The notes: generated by a model from the sequence alone, not told the origin. A stretch of 64,000 nt of DNA from Chryseomonas sp014190935 (GCF_014190935.1 NZ_JACHVV010000001.1:124001-188000), one strand, 5' to 3'. Positions 35,566 to 44,906 are shown, counted from the stretch's first letter. Numbers and translations: made by a program.

Positions 35566-36602
35566 GGGCGCACCCGGCGGGCGGAACGGATGATTAGCGC
35601 GAGCAGCACCGGGGTGCCGAGCAGGGCGCAGACGATCCCGGCTTCCAGCTCCCCTGGCAGGGCCACGCGGCGGCCCAGGGTATCGGCCAGCAGCAGAAGG
35701 TTGGCACCGGCCAAGGGCGCCAGGGCGAGGATCCAGCGCCAGTCGGCGCCCACCAGCAGGCGCAGGGCGTGGGGCACCACCAGGCCGAGAAAGCCAATGG
35801 GTCCGGCCACCGCGGTGGCGGCGCCGCAGAGCAGCACGATGGCGACGAAGGCCAGCAGCCGCAGTTGCCCAGGACGAGCGCCCAGGGCGCGACCGAGGTC
35901 GTCGCCCAGGGCCAGGGCGTTGAGACGGCTGCCCAGGGGCAGGCCCAGCGCCAGGCCGATCAGCAGCAGCGGCAGGATGCCGAGGGCGCCACCCGGCGTC
36001 TGGCCGCTCAGGGCGCCCACCGCCCAGAAGCGGTAGCTGTCGAACACCGCGCTGTCGAACAGGGTGATGATGCCGGTGCAGGCGTTGAGGCTGGCGCTGA
36101 GGGCGATGCCGGCCAGGATCAAGCGTATGGGCTGGCCGCGGGCCGGGGCGCTGCCACCGAGCAGATAGACCAGGCCGGCGGCCAGGGCCGCCCCCAGCAG
36201 AGCACAGGCCAGGCGCGTCGGGGCGTCGTCCAGCCCCAGCAGCGACAGCCCGGCCACTACGGCGAAGGCCGCGCCGGCATTGATCCCCAGCAACCCGGGA
36301 TCGGCCAGCGGATTGCGCGTCAGCGCCTGCATCAGCGCACCGGCCAGGCCCAGGGCCGCGCCTACCATTAGCCCGAGCAGGGTGCGCGGCAGGCGCAGCT
36401 GCCAGAGCACCACGGCCTCGGTGGAGTCATCGGGCGCGACGAGCAGGTGCAGGATCTGCGCCGCCGACAGCGACCGCGCCCCTATGCCCAGACTCGCCAC
36501 CACCGCCAGCGCCAGGACGCTCAGCAGCAGGACCAGCACCAGGCCACCGCGGGCGGCGGAAGCTCGTTGCGCAAGAGGCGCGCGGCGGGCCGGCGCGGTC
36601 AT
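35562..36602 (-). CDS. iron-siderophore ABC transporter permease (FecC/FepD-like)
   Basis: A 346-residue permease of the same FecCD family: GLAGALMQALTRNPLADPGL, and IGFLGLVVPHALRLLVG for the coupling helix. Start at ATG 36602, which overlaps the stop of the binding-protein gene; upstream frame to 36731 lies inside that gene. Forms the inner-membrane channel with the product at 34552. Confidence 0.95.
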   Translation of the reverse strand: MTAPARRAPLAQRASAARGGLVLVLLLSVLALAVVASLGIGARSLSAAQILHLLVAPDDSTEAVVLWQLRLPRTLLGLMVGAALGLAGALMQALTRNPLADPGLLGINAGAAFAVVAGLSLLGLDDAPTRLACALLGAALAAGLVYLLGGSAPARGQPIRLILAGIALSASLNACTGIITLFDSAVFDSYRFWAVGALSGQTPGGALGILPLLLIGLALGLPLGSRLNALALGDDLGRALGARPGQLRLLAFVAIVLLCGAATAVAGPIGFLGLVVPHALRLLVGADWRWILALAPLAGANLLLLADTLGRRVALPGELEAGIVCALLGTPVLLALIIRSARRVRP

Positions 36603-37543
36603 GTCGCCCCCAGGGCGCCGGCGACCGTACTGATCACCTGGCGGGCCGCGAGGGGGCCGGCGTTGAGATAGAAGGCGTCGGTGTCCACGCGAACGGCCCG
36701 GGCCTGACTCACCGCCGTGAGCCGGGGCCACAGCGGCTGTCGCGCCAGGCTGGCCAGGGCGGTACCCTGTTCGGCATAGAACAGCCAGTCGGCGTCGGCC
36801 AGGTCCAGCAACTCGGCGCTGACATCCCGCGAGGTGCCCTTGAAGCGCTGCGCCGCCGGACGGGTCACGCCCATGGCCTGCAGCAGGCCGCCGGCAAAGG
36901 AATCCGCGCCCATCAGGCGCAGTCGCGCGCCGCTGGAAAACAGCAGGGAGGCGGAAGGGGGTTGGGCGCCGAAGCGCCGCGCCAGGCCGGCCAGCTCAAG
37001 ATCCAGGTCCGCCAGCAGTCGCTCGGCCTGCTGGCGCCGGCCGAGGGCATCGGCCAGCAGCAGGAAATCCGGTCGCCAGTTGCCGCCGGTGCCGCGCGCC
37101 ACCACCGTGGGGGCGATGCGCGAGAACAGCTCCAGCCCACCGGCCTTGAGCACGGTGCGATTGAGCACGATCAGATCCGGCGCCAGGCGCGCCAGGGCTT
37201 CCAGATCCGGCGCCTGGCGACTGCCCAGATCGACCATGGCCTCGAGCTCCGGCGCGCGATTGGCGAGGGCAGTGCGCAGATAGCCGGGCGCCAGTTCGCG
37301 ATTGTCCACCCGGGTAGTGCCCGCCGGGATCACGCCCAGGCTCAGGGCGGCGTCCAGCTGGCCGGTGGAGATCACGGCCACGCGTTGGGGTTGGCGGGGG
37401 ATGGTGGTGCTGCCCACCACGTGCTCCACCTGTCGCGGAAAGTCGCCATCCGCCGCCGACACGCGTGCGCATACCCGACCGGGCAGGCCGGCGAGCAGGG
37501 CGGTACCGGTGGCGAGCTGGAGAAAGGCGCGACGATCGAGCAT
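36599..37543 (-). CDS. siderophore-binding periplasmic protein (FecB/FepB-like)
   Basis: A 314-residue substrate-binding protein of the TroA/FecB fold: RVAVISTGQLDAALSLGVIP near the start of lobe one, PDLEALARLAPDLIVLN, and a C-terminal lobe with GADSFAGGLLQAMG. The N terminus MLDRRAFLQLATGTALLAGL has a twin-arginine motif (RRAFLQ), so export may use the Tat system, as for several iron-binding proteins. First gene of the ABC cluster; the receptor gene lies upstream on the same strand beyond a repeat-containing gap. Confidence 0.92.
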   Translation of the reverse strand: MLDRRAFLQLATGTALLAGLPGRVCARVSAADGDFPRQVEHVVGSTTIPRQPQRVAVISTGQLDAALSLGVIPAGTTRVDNRELAPGYLRTALANRAPELEAMVDLGSRQAPDLEALARLAPDLIVLNRTVLKAGGLELFSRIAPTVVARGTGGNWRPDFLLLADALGRRQQAERLLADLDLELAGLARRFGAQPPSASLLFSSGARLRLMGADSFAGGLLQAMGVTRPAAQRFKGTSRDVSAELLDLADADWLFYAEQGTALASLARQPLWPRLTAVSQARAVRVDTDAFYLNAGPLAARQVISTVAGALGAT

Positions 37544-37837
37544 GAGGGCGACTGGCTGAAGACCGAAAGAGCCCCGCCAGGCGGGCCGAGGCCCCGTGAC
37601 GGGGCGGCTAGGATAGAGCATCAGCGCAGGGCTGACATCCGCTAAGGACGCCGGGCCGTTCCCTCTCCCTTTGGTGTGAGCGCAGGCTGCTAGCGGATCG
37701 CGGCCATGGGCCGCTCCTACAGGTGATGCAATCTTGGGCGTAGCGTGGAAAACCGCGAAGCGTTTTCCACCGGGTTGCACGTAGCGATCCGCCCCTCTCC
37801 CCGCGGGAGAGGGCTGGGGTGAGGGCAGGCCGCTGGC
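37544..37837. repeat. gap with family B and C repeats
   Basis: The gap between the receptor and the binding-protein gene has a B unit at 37740-37771 and a reversed C unit at about 37793-37827 (CCCCTCTCCC / GGGAGAGGGCTGGGGTGAGG). No gene is visible. The C hairpin lies directly after the receptor stop codon and might serve as its terminator. The promoter of the ABC genes should be in the rest. Confidence 0.7.
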
Positions 37838-40015
37838 TTAGAAGCTCACCGTGGCACTCAGCCGCGCCGTTCGCGGCTCGCCCACCGCGACCTGCAGCGG
37901 GCTGTTGGCGCTCGATGGGTAGTACTGCTTGTCGAACAGGTTGTCGACGTTGAGCTGCAAGCGGGTCTGGTATCCGGTCACCGGCAGGTCCCAACGCAGG
38001 AAGGCGTCGGCCACGGTGTAGCTGCTCATGTAGAAGCTGTTGGCCGCATCGCCGGCCCGCTCGCCGACGTAGCGCGCGCCGCCGCCGAGGTGCCAGCCAC
38101 CCAGGTTGGACGGCACCAGCAGGTGGTGGGTCAGGTAGAGACTGCCGCTGTGCTTGGGCGCCTGGGACAGGCGCTTGCCCTCGTTGCTGGGGTCGTCGAG
38201 CACCTCGGTGTGATCGTAGGCGTAGGTGGCGACAACGTCCCAGCGCTCGGCCAGGCGACCGGTAAGGTCCACCTCCACGCCACGTGAGCCGACCTTGCCG
38301 GCGGCTTCGCTGACATTGAGCCTACCCGTCGGTACCACGACATTGGTCTTTTCAATGTCATAGAGCGCCACGTTCAGATTGAGCCCGGGTGCGAGGTCAT
38401 ACTTGGCCCCCACTTCGTAGCTACGACCTTCCTCCGGATCGAAGGTATTGCCGGAGCCATCCTGGGTGTTCGGGACAAAGGAGCGGCTGTAGTTGCCGTA
38501 GAGCGACAGCTCATCGGTGGCCTTGAACACGACACCGGCCAGCGGCAGCAAGGCATTGTCCTGGCGATCCAGGGTTTCGCGACGGCTGTTGCCTGCGCCC
38601 ACGCGACCGTACTGGTCGAAGTGCTGATAGCGACCGCCCAGTACCAGGATCCAGCGATCGTTCAGATGCCAGTTGTCCTTGACGTAGAGCGAGGTAGATT
38701 CCAGCTCGCTGACCAGGTCGCTGGTTGCGGGGTCGACCCGGCTGGGCGCAGCCAAGCGACCATAGCTGGGATTGAAGATGTTGAAGCTCGGTGTGGCGCC
38801 CGTGTTGCGGTAGGTCTTGCCACGCACCTGATTGTTGTCTTCGTGATCGACACCGACCAGCAGATCGTGCCGTTGCCCGAACAGCTCCTGGCGACCGACA
38901 AAGTCCCAGCTGGCGTACTTGGTCTCATAGTCATAGTGCCCGCCATTCGCCTGGCGATTCAGCTGGCCAGTGGTCGCCAGTTGATTGGACGTCTGCGGCT
39001 GAGCGAACGAAAGCCCATAGCGGTCGTTGTTCCAGGCATAGATCAGCCGGGTCTTCCAGTCATCGCTGAGCTGGTACTCGAAACGAGCGCTGGCTGTCTC
39101 GGTGATGCCTTTGGTCTCGGACCATTTCTCGTCGAGGCGTTTGTCGTAGCTGGCGCTGCTGGGATGCCCATTGACGAACACCGTCCCCCGATCCACCGGG
39201 CCGGTGTAATCGTTATAGGAATAGGCCAGGGTCAGGCTGGCGCGCTCGCCGGTCCAGGACAGCGACGGCGCCACCAGGGTGTGCTGATCCACGCCATAGT
39301 TGCGCCAGTAGTCCTCGCTCTGCCGCTCGGCGATCAGCCGATAGGCGAAGCCGCTGTCACCCAGGGGGCCGGTGGTGTCGACGCCGAGATTGCCGCCGCC
39401 TTCGCTGTAGGCCGAGCCGCTCAGGGTGGTAAGCGGTTGATACTGCGGCTGCTTGCTGACCACGTTGATCAGGCCGCCGGGCTCCAGGGCGCCATAGAGC
39501 AGAGAGGCGGGGCCCTTCAGGACTTCCACGCGCTCGGCGGTGGCGTCGAAGTTGTGCGACAGATTCGAGCGCACCCCGTCGCGAAAGATGGAGCCGTCGT
39601 TGTTGCTGCCGAAACCGCGTTTGACGAAGGCGTCCTTGGTCCCGGCCAGGGTGTTGCCCTGGGTCACGCCGCTGACGAATTTCGAGGCGTCGTCCAGGGT
39701 CCGCACCTCGTAGTCCTGGATCAGCTGCGGGGTCACGGTCTGCACCGACTGCGCCTCTTCCTTGATCGGCACATCGCTCTTGCTCGCCGTGGAAGCGGTA
39801 GCCGCCCGATAGCTGTCGTCCGCCTCGCTGGCCGTGGCGGAAATGTCCATGGGCGCGAGGGTGGCGTTTTCCGCGGCCAGGAGGCTCGAACTGGTCGCCA
39901 GGGCCAGGGTGCTGAAGGCGAAGGGCACGAAACGGCGAAGGGCTCTGGGCGGCGTGTTCAAGGGCAATCTCGGAAGGGGCGGGGAAAGTGGCGGCGATTC
40001 TATGTTGATAGTCAT
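37838..40015 (-). CDS. TonB-dependent siderophore receptor
   Basis: An outer-membrane receptor of about 725 residues. The plug (about 75-200) carries EEAQSVQTVTPQLIQDYEVR, GFGSNNDGSIFRDGVRSN, and VEVLKGPASLLYGALEPGG; the 22-strand barrel ends in TARLSATVSF with the usual terminal Phe. It resembles FoxA/FiuA-like hydroxamate siderophore receptors, but the ligand cannot be fixed. The ATG at 40015 lies inside the putative promoter/Fur site, so the true start may be TTG 39961, which gives a clean signal peptide (MNTPPRALRRFVPFAFSTLA and so on). Divergent from guaB. Confidence 0.93.
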   Translation of the reverse strand: MTINIESPPLSPPLPRLPLNTPPRALRRFVPFAFSTLALATSSSLLAAENATLAPMDISATASEADDSYRAATASTASKSDVPIKEEAQSVQTVTPQLIQDYEVRTLDDASKFVSGVTQGNTLAGTKDAFVKRGFGSNNDGSIFRDGVRSNLSHNFDATAERVEVLKGPASLLYGALEPGGLINVVSKQPQYQPLTTLSGSAYSEGGGNLGVDTTGPLGDSGFAYRLIAERQSEDYWRNYGVDQHTLVAPSLSWTGERASLTLAYSYNDYTGPVDRGTVFVNGHPSSASYDKRLDEKWSETKGITETASARFEYQLSDDWKTRLIYAWNNDRYGLSFAQPQTSNQLATTGQLNRQANGGHYDYETKYASWDFVGRQELFGQRHDLLVGVDHEDNNQVRGKTYRNTGATPSFNIFNPSYGRLAAPSRVDPATSDLVSELESTSLYVKDNWHLNDRWILVLGGRYQHFDQYGRVGAGNSRRETLDRQDNALLPLAGVVFKATDELSLYGNYSRSFVPNTQDGSGNTFDPEEGRSYEVGAKYDLAPGLNLNVALYDIEKTNVVVPTGRLNVSEAAGKVGSRGVEVDLTGRLAERWDVVATYAYDHTEVLDDPSNEGKRLSQAPKHSGSLYLTHHLLVPSNLGGWHLGGGARYVGERAGDAANSFYMSSYTVADAFLRWDLPVTGYQTRLQLNVDNLFDKQYYPSSANSPLQVAVGEPRTARLSATVSF

Positions 40016-40026
40016 TCTCACGTAAA
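39997..40026 (-). promoter_or_regulatory. putative receptor promoter with Fur box
   Basis: On the minus strand TTTACG (40026-40021) and TAGAAT (40002-39997) are 18 bases apart and form a plausible -35/-10 pair. The spacer contains TGAGAATGACTATCAA (40020-40005), close to the Fur consensus in most positions (TGATAATCATTATC read from the other strand has 12 of 14 matches). Iron-dependent repression of the receptor would follow. Confidence 0.55.
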
Positions 40027-40058
40027 TCGAATCCTCTTACCGTTGGTGTCCAGGTCCG

Positions 40059-40088
40059 TTGCCGCCCATCCCCAAGCGCAGGTATAAT
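40059..40088 (+). promoter_or_regulatory. guaBA promoter
   Basis: A consensus -10 TATAAT (40083-40088) with a weaker -35 TTGCCG (40059-40064) 18 bases upstream. Transcription would start near 40095, giving a leader of about 32 bases before the guaB ATG. Confidence 0.75.
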
Positions 40089-40126
40089 GTCGCGCTCCTA
40101 AATTTTCCCGCCCGGGAGCGCCCGCC

Positions 40127-41596
40127 ATGCTGCGCATCAGCCAAGAAGCTCTGACGTTCGACGATGTTCTCCTCATCCCCGGCTATTCGGATGTCCTGCC
40201 GAAAGACGTCAGTCTCAAGACCCGCCTGACCCGTGGCATCGAGCTGAACATTCCCCTGGTGTCCGCCGCCATGGACACCGTGACCGAGTCCCGTCTGGCC
40301 ATCGCCATGGCCCAGGAAGGCGGCATCGGCATCATCCACAAGAACATGACCGTCGAGCAGCAGGCCGCGGAAGTCCGCAAGGTCAAGCGCTTCGAGGCCG
40401 GCGTGGTGAAGGACCCCATCACCATCGACGCCGACGCCAGCGTGCGCGATCTGTTCGACCTGACCCGCCTGCACAACATCTCCGGCGTACCGGTGCTGTC
40501 CGGTCGCGACCTGGTCGGTATCGTCACCTCCCGCGACGTGCGCTTCGAGACCCGTCTCGACGTGCCGGTGCGCGAAGTCATGACCCCTAAGGATCGCCTG
40601 GTCACCGTGCGCGAAGGCGCCGACAAGCAGGAAGTCCGCGAGCTGCTGCACAAGCATCGCATCGAGAAGGTGCTGATCGTCGACGAAGCCTTCGCGCTCA
40701 AGGGCATGATGACCGTCAAGGACATCGAAAAGGCCAAGGCCTACCCCAACGCCAGCAAGGACGACGCCGGTAGCCTGCGCGTCGGCGCGGCCGTCGGTAC
40801 CGGCGCCGAGACCCCCGAGCGCGTGGCCGCCCTGGTCGCCGCCGGTGTCGACGTCATCGTGGTCGACACCGCCCACGGTCACTCCAAGGGCGTGATCGAG
40901 CGCGTGCGCTGGGTCAAGCAGACCTATCCGCAGGTCCAGGTCATCGGCGGCAACATCGCCACCGCCGAAGCCGCCAAGGCCCTGGCTGACGCCGGCGCCG
41001 ACGCGGTCAAGGTCGGCATCGGCCCGGGCTCCATCTGCACCACCCGCATCGTCGCCGGTGTCGGCGTACCGCAGATCTCCGCCATCGCCAACGTCGCCGC
41101 CGCCCTCGAAGGCACCGGCGTGCCGCTGATCGCCGACGGCGGCATCCGCTTCTCCGGTGACCTGTCCAAGGCCATCGTCGCCGGTGGCTACTGCGTGATG
41201 ATGGGCTCCATGTTCGCCGGTACCGAAGAGGCCCCGGGCGAGGTCGAGCTGTTCCAGGGCCGCTCCTACAAGTCCTACCGCGGCATGGGCTCCCTGGGCG
41301 CCATGTCCCAGACCCAGGGCTCCAGCGACCGCTACTTCCAGGATTCCGCCTCCGGCGCCGAGAAGCTGGTCCCCGAAGGCATCGAAGGCCGCGTCCCCTA
41401 CAAGGGCCCGCTGGCGGCGATCATCCACCAGCTGATGGGCGGCCTGCGCGCCTCCATGGGCTACACCGGTTGCGCCACCGTCGAGCAGATGCGCACCAAG
41501 CCGCAGTTCGTGCGCATCACCGGCGCCGGCATGGCCGAATCCCACGTCCACGACGTGCAGATCACCAAGGAAGCGCCCAACTACCGCGTGGGCTGA
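40127..41596 (+). CDS. guaB: inosine-5'-monophosphate dehydrogenase
   Basis: A 489-residue enzyme oxidising IMP to XMP, the committed step of GMP synthesis. The TIM barrel has the active-site Cys loop VGIGPGSICTTRIVAGVGVP, the substrate loop IADGGIRFSGDL, and the flap AMSQTQGSSDRYFQ; two CBS domains lie between about 95 and 205. GGGAGCG precedes the ATG. It forms an operon with guaA, 83 bases downstream, with a long palindrome in the gap. Confidence 0.98.
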   Translation: MLRISQEALTFDDVLLIPGYSDVLPKDVSLKTRLTRGIELNIPLVSAAMDTVTESRLAIAMAQEGGIGIIHKNMTVEQQAAEVRKVKRFEAGVVKDPITIDADASVRDLFDLTRLHNISGVPVLSGRDLVGIVTSRDVRFETRLDVPVREVMTPKDRLVTVREGADKQEVRELLHKHRIEKVLIVDEAFALKGMMTVKDIEKAKAYPNASKDDAGSLRVGAAVGTGAETPERVAALVAAGVDVIVVDTAHGHSKGVIERVRWVKQTYPQVQVIGGNIATAEAAKALADAGADAVKVGIGPGSICTTRIVAGVGVPQISAIANVAAALEGTGVPLIADGGIRFSGDLSKAIVAGGYCVMMGSMFAGTEEAPGEVELFQGRSYKSYRGMGSLGAMSQTQGSSDRYFQDSASGAEKLVPEGIEGRVPYKGPLAAIIHQLMGGLRASMGYTGCATVEQMRTKPQFVRITGAGMAESHVHDVQITKEAPNYRVG

Positions 41597-41618
41597 TTCC
41601 CAACCTGTTCCTACGTTG

Positions 41619-41650
41619 CGATTCGGGGCTGTCTAGACAGCCCCGAATCG
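41619..41650. other. 32-bp perfect palindrome between guaB and guaA
   Basis: CGATTCGGGGCTGTCT is followed directly by its exact reverse complement AGACAGCCCCGAATCG. There is no T-run after it on either strand, so it is not a standard terminator. It could form a long hairpin in the guaBA mRNA and set the guaA level or stability. Confidence 0.85.
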
Positions 41651-41679
41651 TCTGAACCTAGCGCTATCGAGACCTGGCC

Positions 41680-43257
41680 ATGTCCCAAGACATCCACGCC
41701 CACCGCATCCTCATCCTCGACTTCGGCTCCCAGTACACCCAGCTCATCGCCCGCCGCGTGCGCGAACTGGGCGTCTATTGCGAGCTGCACCCCTTCGACA
41801 TGGACGACGCCGACATCCGCGCCTTCGCTCCGCGCGGCATCATCCTCGCCGGTGGTCCCGAGTCGGTCCATGAGGCCGGCAGCCCGCGCGCACCCAAGGC
41901 GGTTTTCGACCTGGGCGTACCCCTGTTCGGCATCTGCTACGGCATGCAGACGATGGCCGAGCAACTCGGCGGCAAGGTCGAAGGCTCCAACATCCGTGAA
42001 TTCGGCTATGCCAAGGTCGACGTGGTCGGCAAGAGCCGCCTGCTCGAAGGCATCCAGGACCACATCGACGACGACGGCGTACTCGGCCTGGACGTCTGGA
42101 TGAGCCATGGCGACAAGGTCGGCAAGCTGCCGGACGGCTTCCACATCGTCGCCAGCACCCCGAGCTGCGCCATCGCCGCCATGGGTGACGACGAGCGCGG
42201 CTGGTACGGCGTGCAGTTCCACCCCGAGGTGACCCACACCAAGCAGGGCGGGCGCATCCTCTCGCGCTTCCTCAAGGACATCTGCGGCTGCGAAGCCCTC
42301 TGGACCCCGGCCAACATCGTCGAGGACGCCATCGCCCAGGTGCGCGCCCAGGTCGGCAGCGCCAACGTGCTGCTGGGCCTCTCCGGCGGCGTCGACTCCT
42401 CCGTGGTCGCGGCCCTGCTGCACAAGGCCATCGGCGAGCAACTGACCTGTGTCTTCGTTGACAACGGCCTGCTGCGCCTGCACGAGGGTGACCAGGTGAT
42501 GGCCATGTTCGCCGAGAACATGGGCGTCAAGGTGATCCGCTCCAATTCCGAGCAGCGCTTCCTGACCAACCTGGAAGGCGAAGCCGACCCGGAGAAGAAG
42601 CGCAAGATCATCGGCCGCACCTTCATCGACGTCTTCGACGCCGAAGCCAGCAAGCTCGACAACATCAAGTTCCTGGCCCAGGGCACCATCTACCCCGACG
42701 TCATCGAGTCGGCCGGCGCCAAGACCGGCAAGGCCCACGTCATCAAGTCCCACCACAACGTCGGCGGCCTGCCCGAGGAAATGAACCTCAAGCTGGTCGA
42801 GCCGCTGCGCGAACTGTTCAAGGACGAGGTGCGCAAGATCGGCCTGGAGCTGGGCCTGCCCTACGACATGGTCTACCGCCATCCCTTCCCGGGCCCGGGC
42901 CTGGGCGTGCGCATCCTCGGCGAAGTGAAGAAGGAATACGCCGACCTGCTGCGCCGCGCCGACGACATCTTCATCACCGAACTGCGCAAGGCCGACTGGT
43001 ACCACAAGGTCAGCCAGGCCTTCGTTGTCTTCCAACCGGTGAAATCCGTCGGCGTGGTCGGCGACGGCCGCCGCTACGCCTGGGTCGTGGCCCTGCGCGC
43101 GGTGGAAACCATCGACTTCATGACCGCCCGCTGGGCCCATCTGCCCTACGAGCTGCTGGAAAAGGTCTCCAACCGCATCATCAACGAAATCGACGGCATC
43201 TCCCGCGTCACCTACGACGTCTCGAGCAAGCCGCCGGCGACGATTGAGTGGGAATGA
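41680..43257 (+). CDS. guaA: GMP synthase (glutamine-hydrolysing)
   Basis: A 525-residue bifunctional enzyme making GMP from XMP, ATP and glutamine. The N-terminal class I amidotransferase has the nucleophile Cys in PLFGICYGMQTMAEQLGG and His-Glu in VQFHPEVTHT. The synthetase half has the P-loop LLGLSGGVDSSVVAALLHKA and the C-terminal dimerisation domain ends KPPATIEWE. The last codons (GAG TGG GAA TGA) form part of the 17-bp attachment sequence repeated at 57980, yet the gene is intact. Confidence 0.98.
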   Translation: MSQDIHAHRILILDFGSQYTQLIARRVRELGVYCELHPFDMDDADIRAFAPRGIILAGGPESVHEAGSPRAPKAVFDLGVPLFGICYGMQTMAEQLGGKVEGSNIREFGYAKVDVVGKSRLLEGIQDHIDDDGVLGLDVWMSHGDKVGKLPDGFHIVASTPSCAIAAMGDDERGWYGVQFHPEVTHTKQGGRILSRFLKDICGCEALWTPANIVEDAIAQVRAQVGSANVLLGLSGGVDSSVVAALLHKAIGEQLTCVFVDNGLLRLHEGDQVMAMFAENMGVKVIRSNSEQRFLTNLEGEADPEKKRKIIGRTFIDVFDAEASKLDNIKFLAQGTIYPDVIESAGAKTGKAHVIKSHHNVGGLPEEMNLKLVEPLRELFKDEVRKIGLELGLPYDMVYRHPFPGPGLGVRILGEVKKEYADLLRRADDIFITELRKADWYHKVSQAFVVFQPVKSVGVVGDGRRYAWVVALRAVETIDFMTARWAHLPYELLEKVSNRIINEIDGISRVTYDVSSKPPATIEWE

Positions 43258-43262
43258 TCCCG
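43246..43262. other. attL-like repeat at the guaA 3' end
   Basis: GAGTGGGAATGATCCCG overlaps the guaA stop codon; the copy at 57980-57996 differs only in one base (GAGTGGGAGTGATCCCG). The 3' end of guaA is a known insertion site for islands carrying tyrosine integrases. Confidence 0.8.
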
Positions 43263-43564
43263 CGTCCGGCACTGCCCGGCACGATCTAGCAAAAAATGCC
43301 CTGAAGCCCGCGTAATTGCGGGCTTTTGGCTTTTTGGGTTTGGCAAGTTCAGGTAGCGTTCTGCATCGCCAAGCATGGTTTTTTTATGGCATGGTACGGG
43401 GTACTAACTGCATCCGATGCCATGCATGATGCTTGATACCATGTCCCTTGTTTCAGGATGGGCATGGTATCGGGATAGCCAAGAGGCCCGGTTTTATTGG
43501 GGTTAAGCCCCATTCTTCCGCGCTTTTCAGAGCATGGTATTTTTTCATGGAATAAACGGAAGCC
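43263..43564. other. left end of the element, non-coding
   Basis: Holds the guaA terminator and then AT-richer sequence with repeated CATGGT/ATGGTAT motifs (near 43373, 43390, 43436, 43462 and 43532), which may be integrase arm or excisionase sites. No gene is visible. Confidence 0.55.
43304..43333 (+). terminator. guaA terminator (left copy)
   Basis: Stem AAGCCCGC / GCGGGCTT with a GTAATT loop, followed by T-rich sequence. The same stem and loop recur at 58034-58059 after the right attachment repeat. Confidence 0.88.
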
Positions 43565-44775
43565 ATGCTCACTGATACCAAGCTTCGAAACCTCAAGCCG
43601 CAAGACAAGCTCTACAAGGTGATTGACCGTGATGGCTTGTACGTGGCGTTACACCGGCCGGCTCAATTTCCTTCCGCTACAACTACTCCATCAATGGCCG
43701 GCAGGAGACCGTCACCTTCGGTCGTTATGGCTTGGGCGGGATCACCCTGGCAGAGGCGCGTGAGAGGCTAGGGGAGGCGAAGAAGATGATCGCCGCAGGT
43801 AAGTCGCCAGCTAAGGAAAAGGCGCGTGCGAAGGCTCGCACCAAAGGTGCTGAGACCTTTGATGATTGGGCTGAAAAATGGCTGCGCGGCTATCAGATGG
43901 CGGACTCGACACGAGACATGCGCCGTTCAGTCTACGAGCGCGAATTGAAGCCGAAGTTTGGCAATCAGAAGCTGGCTGAAATTACTCACGAGGATCTGCG
44001 GGCGCTGACTGACGCGATAGTGGAGCGGGGTGCACCTGCAACTGCTGTCCACTCCCGTGAGATCGTGCTGCAGGTCTACCGCTGGGCTATTGAGCGTGGT
44101 CAGAAGGTTGAAAACCCGGCGGATCTGGTGAGGTCTGCCAGCATCGCCAAATTTGAGCCACGTGATCGGGCGCTGACACCTGATGAAATTGCGCTGATGT
44201 ACCAGTACATGGATCGGATCGGGACAGCGACGTCGGTTCGTGCCGCAGCCAAACTCCTTCTGCTTACGATGGTACGCAAAAGCGAGCTGACCAATGCGAC
44301 GTGGAGTGAAATCAATTTCAGCGAGGCGCTATGGACGATCCCCAAAGAGCGGATGAAGCGCCGAAACCCTCATTTGGTGTTTCTGTCCCGTCAGGCATTG
44401 GATTTCTTCATTGCGCTGAAAACTTTGGCTGGAGGTTCTGAGTACATCCTGCCGTCACGCTACGACTCCGATTTGCCAATGAGTGCCGCCACGATCAACC
44501 AGGTACTGACACTCACCTATCGCCTTGCCCAAAAGGAGGGGGTGCCGCTAGTAAAATTCGGCCCCCATGACCTACGCCGCACAGCTAGCACGCTGCTGCA
44601 CGAGGCGGGTTACAACTCTGACTGGATCGAGAAGTGTTTAGCGCACGAACAGAAGGGTGTGCGAGCCGTTTACAACAAGGCCGAGTATCGGGATCAGCGT
44701 CGTGCAATGTTGCAGGATTGGGCTGATATGATTGATGAATGGACGCTTAAGAAACCTCGGAAAACAAATGGGTAG
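43565..44775 (+). pseudogene. P4-type tyrosine integrase with a one-base frameshift
   Basis: The N-terminal frame from ATG 43565 reads MLTDTKLRNLKPQDKLYKVI and so on, then leaves the family pattern after 43648. The next frame picks up without loss (GVTPAGSISFRYNYSINGRQ, then TVTFGRYGLGGITLAEARE) to 44775. One G appears missing at about 43648 (GCG-TT instead of GCG-GTT). Reassembled, it is about 403 residues: DUF4102 arm-binding domain, core-binding domain, and catalytic domain with Arg in TMVRKSEL, His-Leu-Arg-Arg as HDLRRTASTLLHEAGY, and Tyr in AVYNKAEY. It would integrate the element at guaA. The shift could be a true mutation, a sequencing error or, less likely, programmed. Confidence 0.85.
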
Positions 44776-44906
44776 GCGCTGCCCAGACACCAGTGGTCAG
44801 CCATGCTCCACGCCCGCACCTTCACATCACGCTCATCACAAAAATTCAAGAAATTGGAAAATCAGTCGAAGCAGGTATGACCAACTATACCCAGAGGTGA
44901 TCGCAA

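Noticed and set aside
40037..43272. Long minus-strand frames opposite guaB and guaA
   Set aside because: GuaB and GuaA are full-length and well conserved; the reverse frames are by-products of GC-rich third positions.
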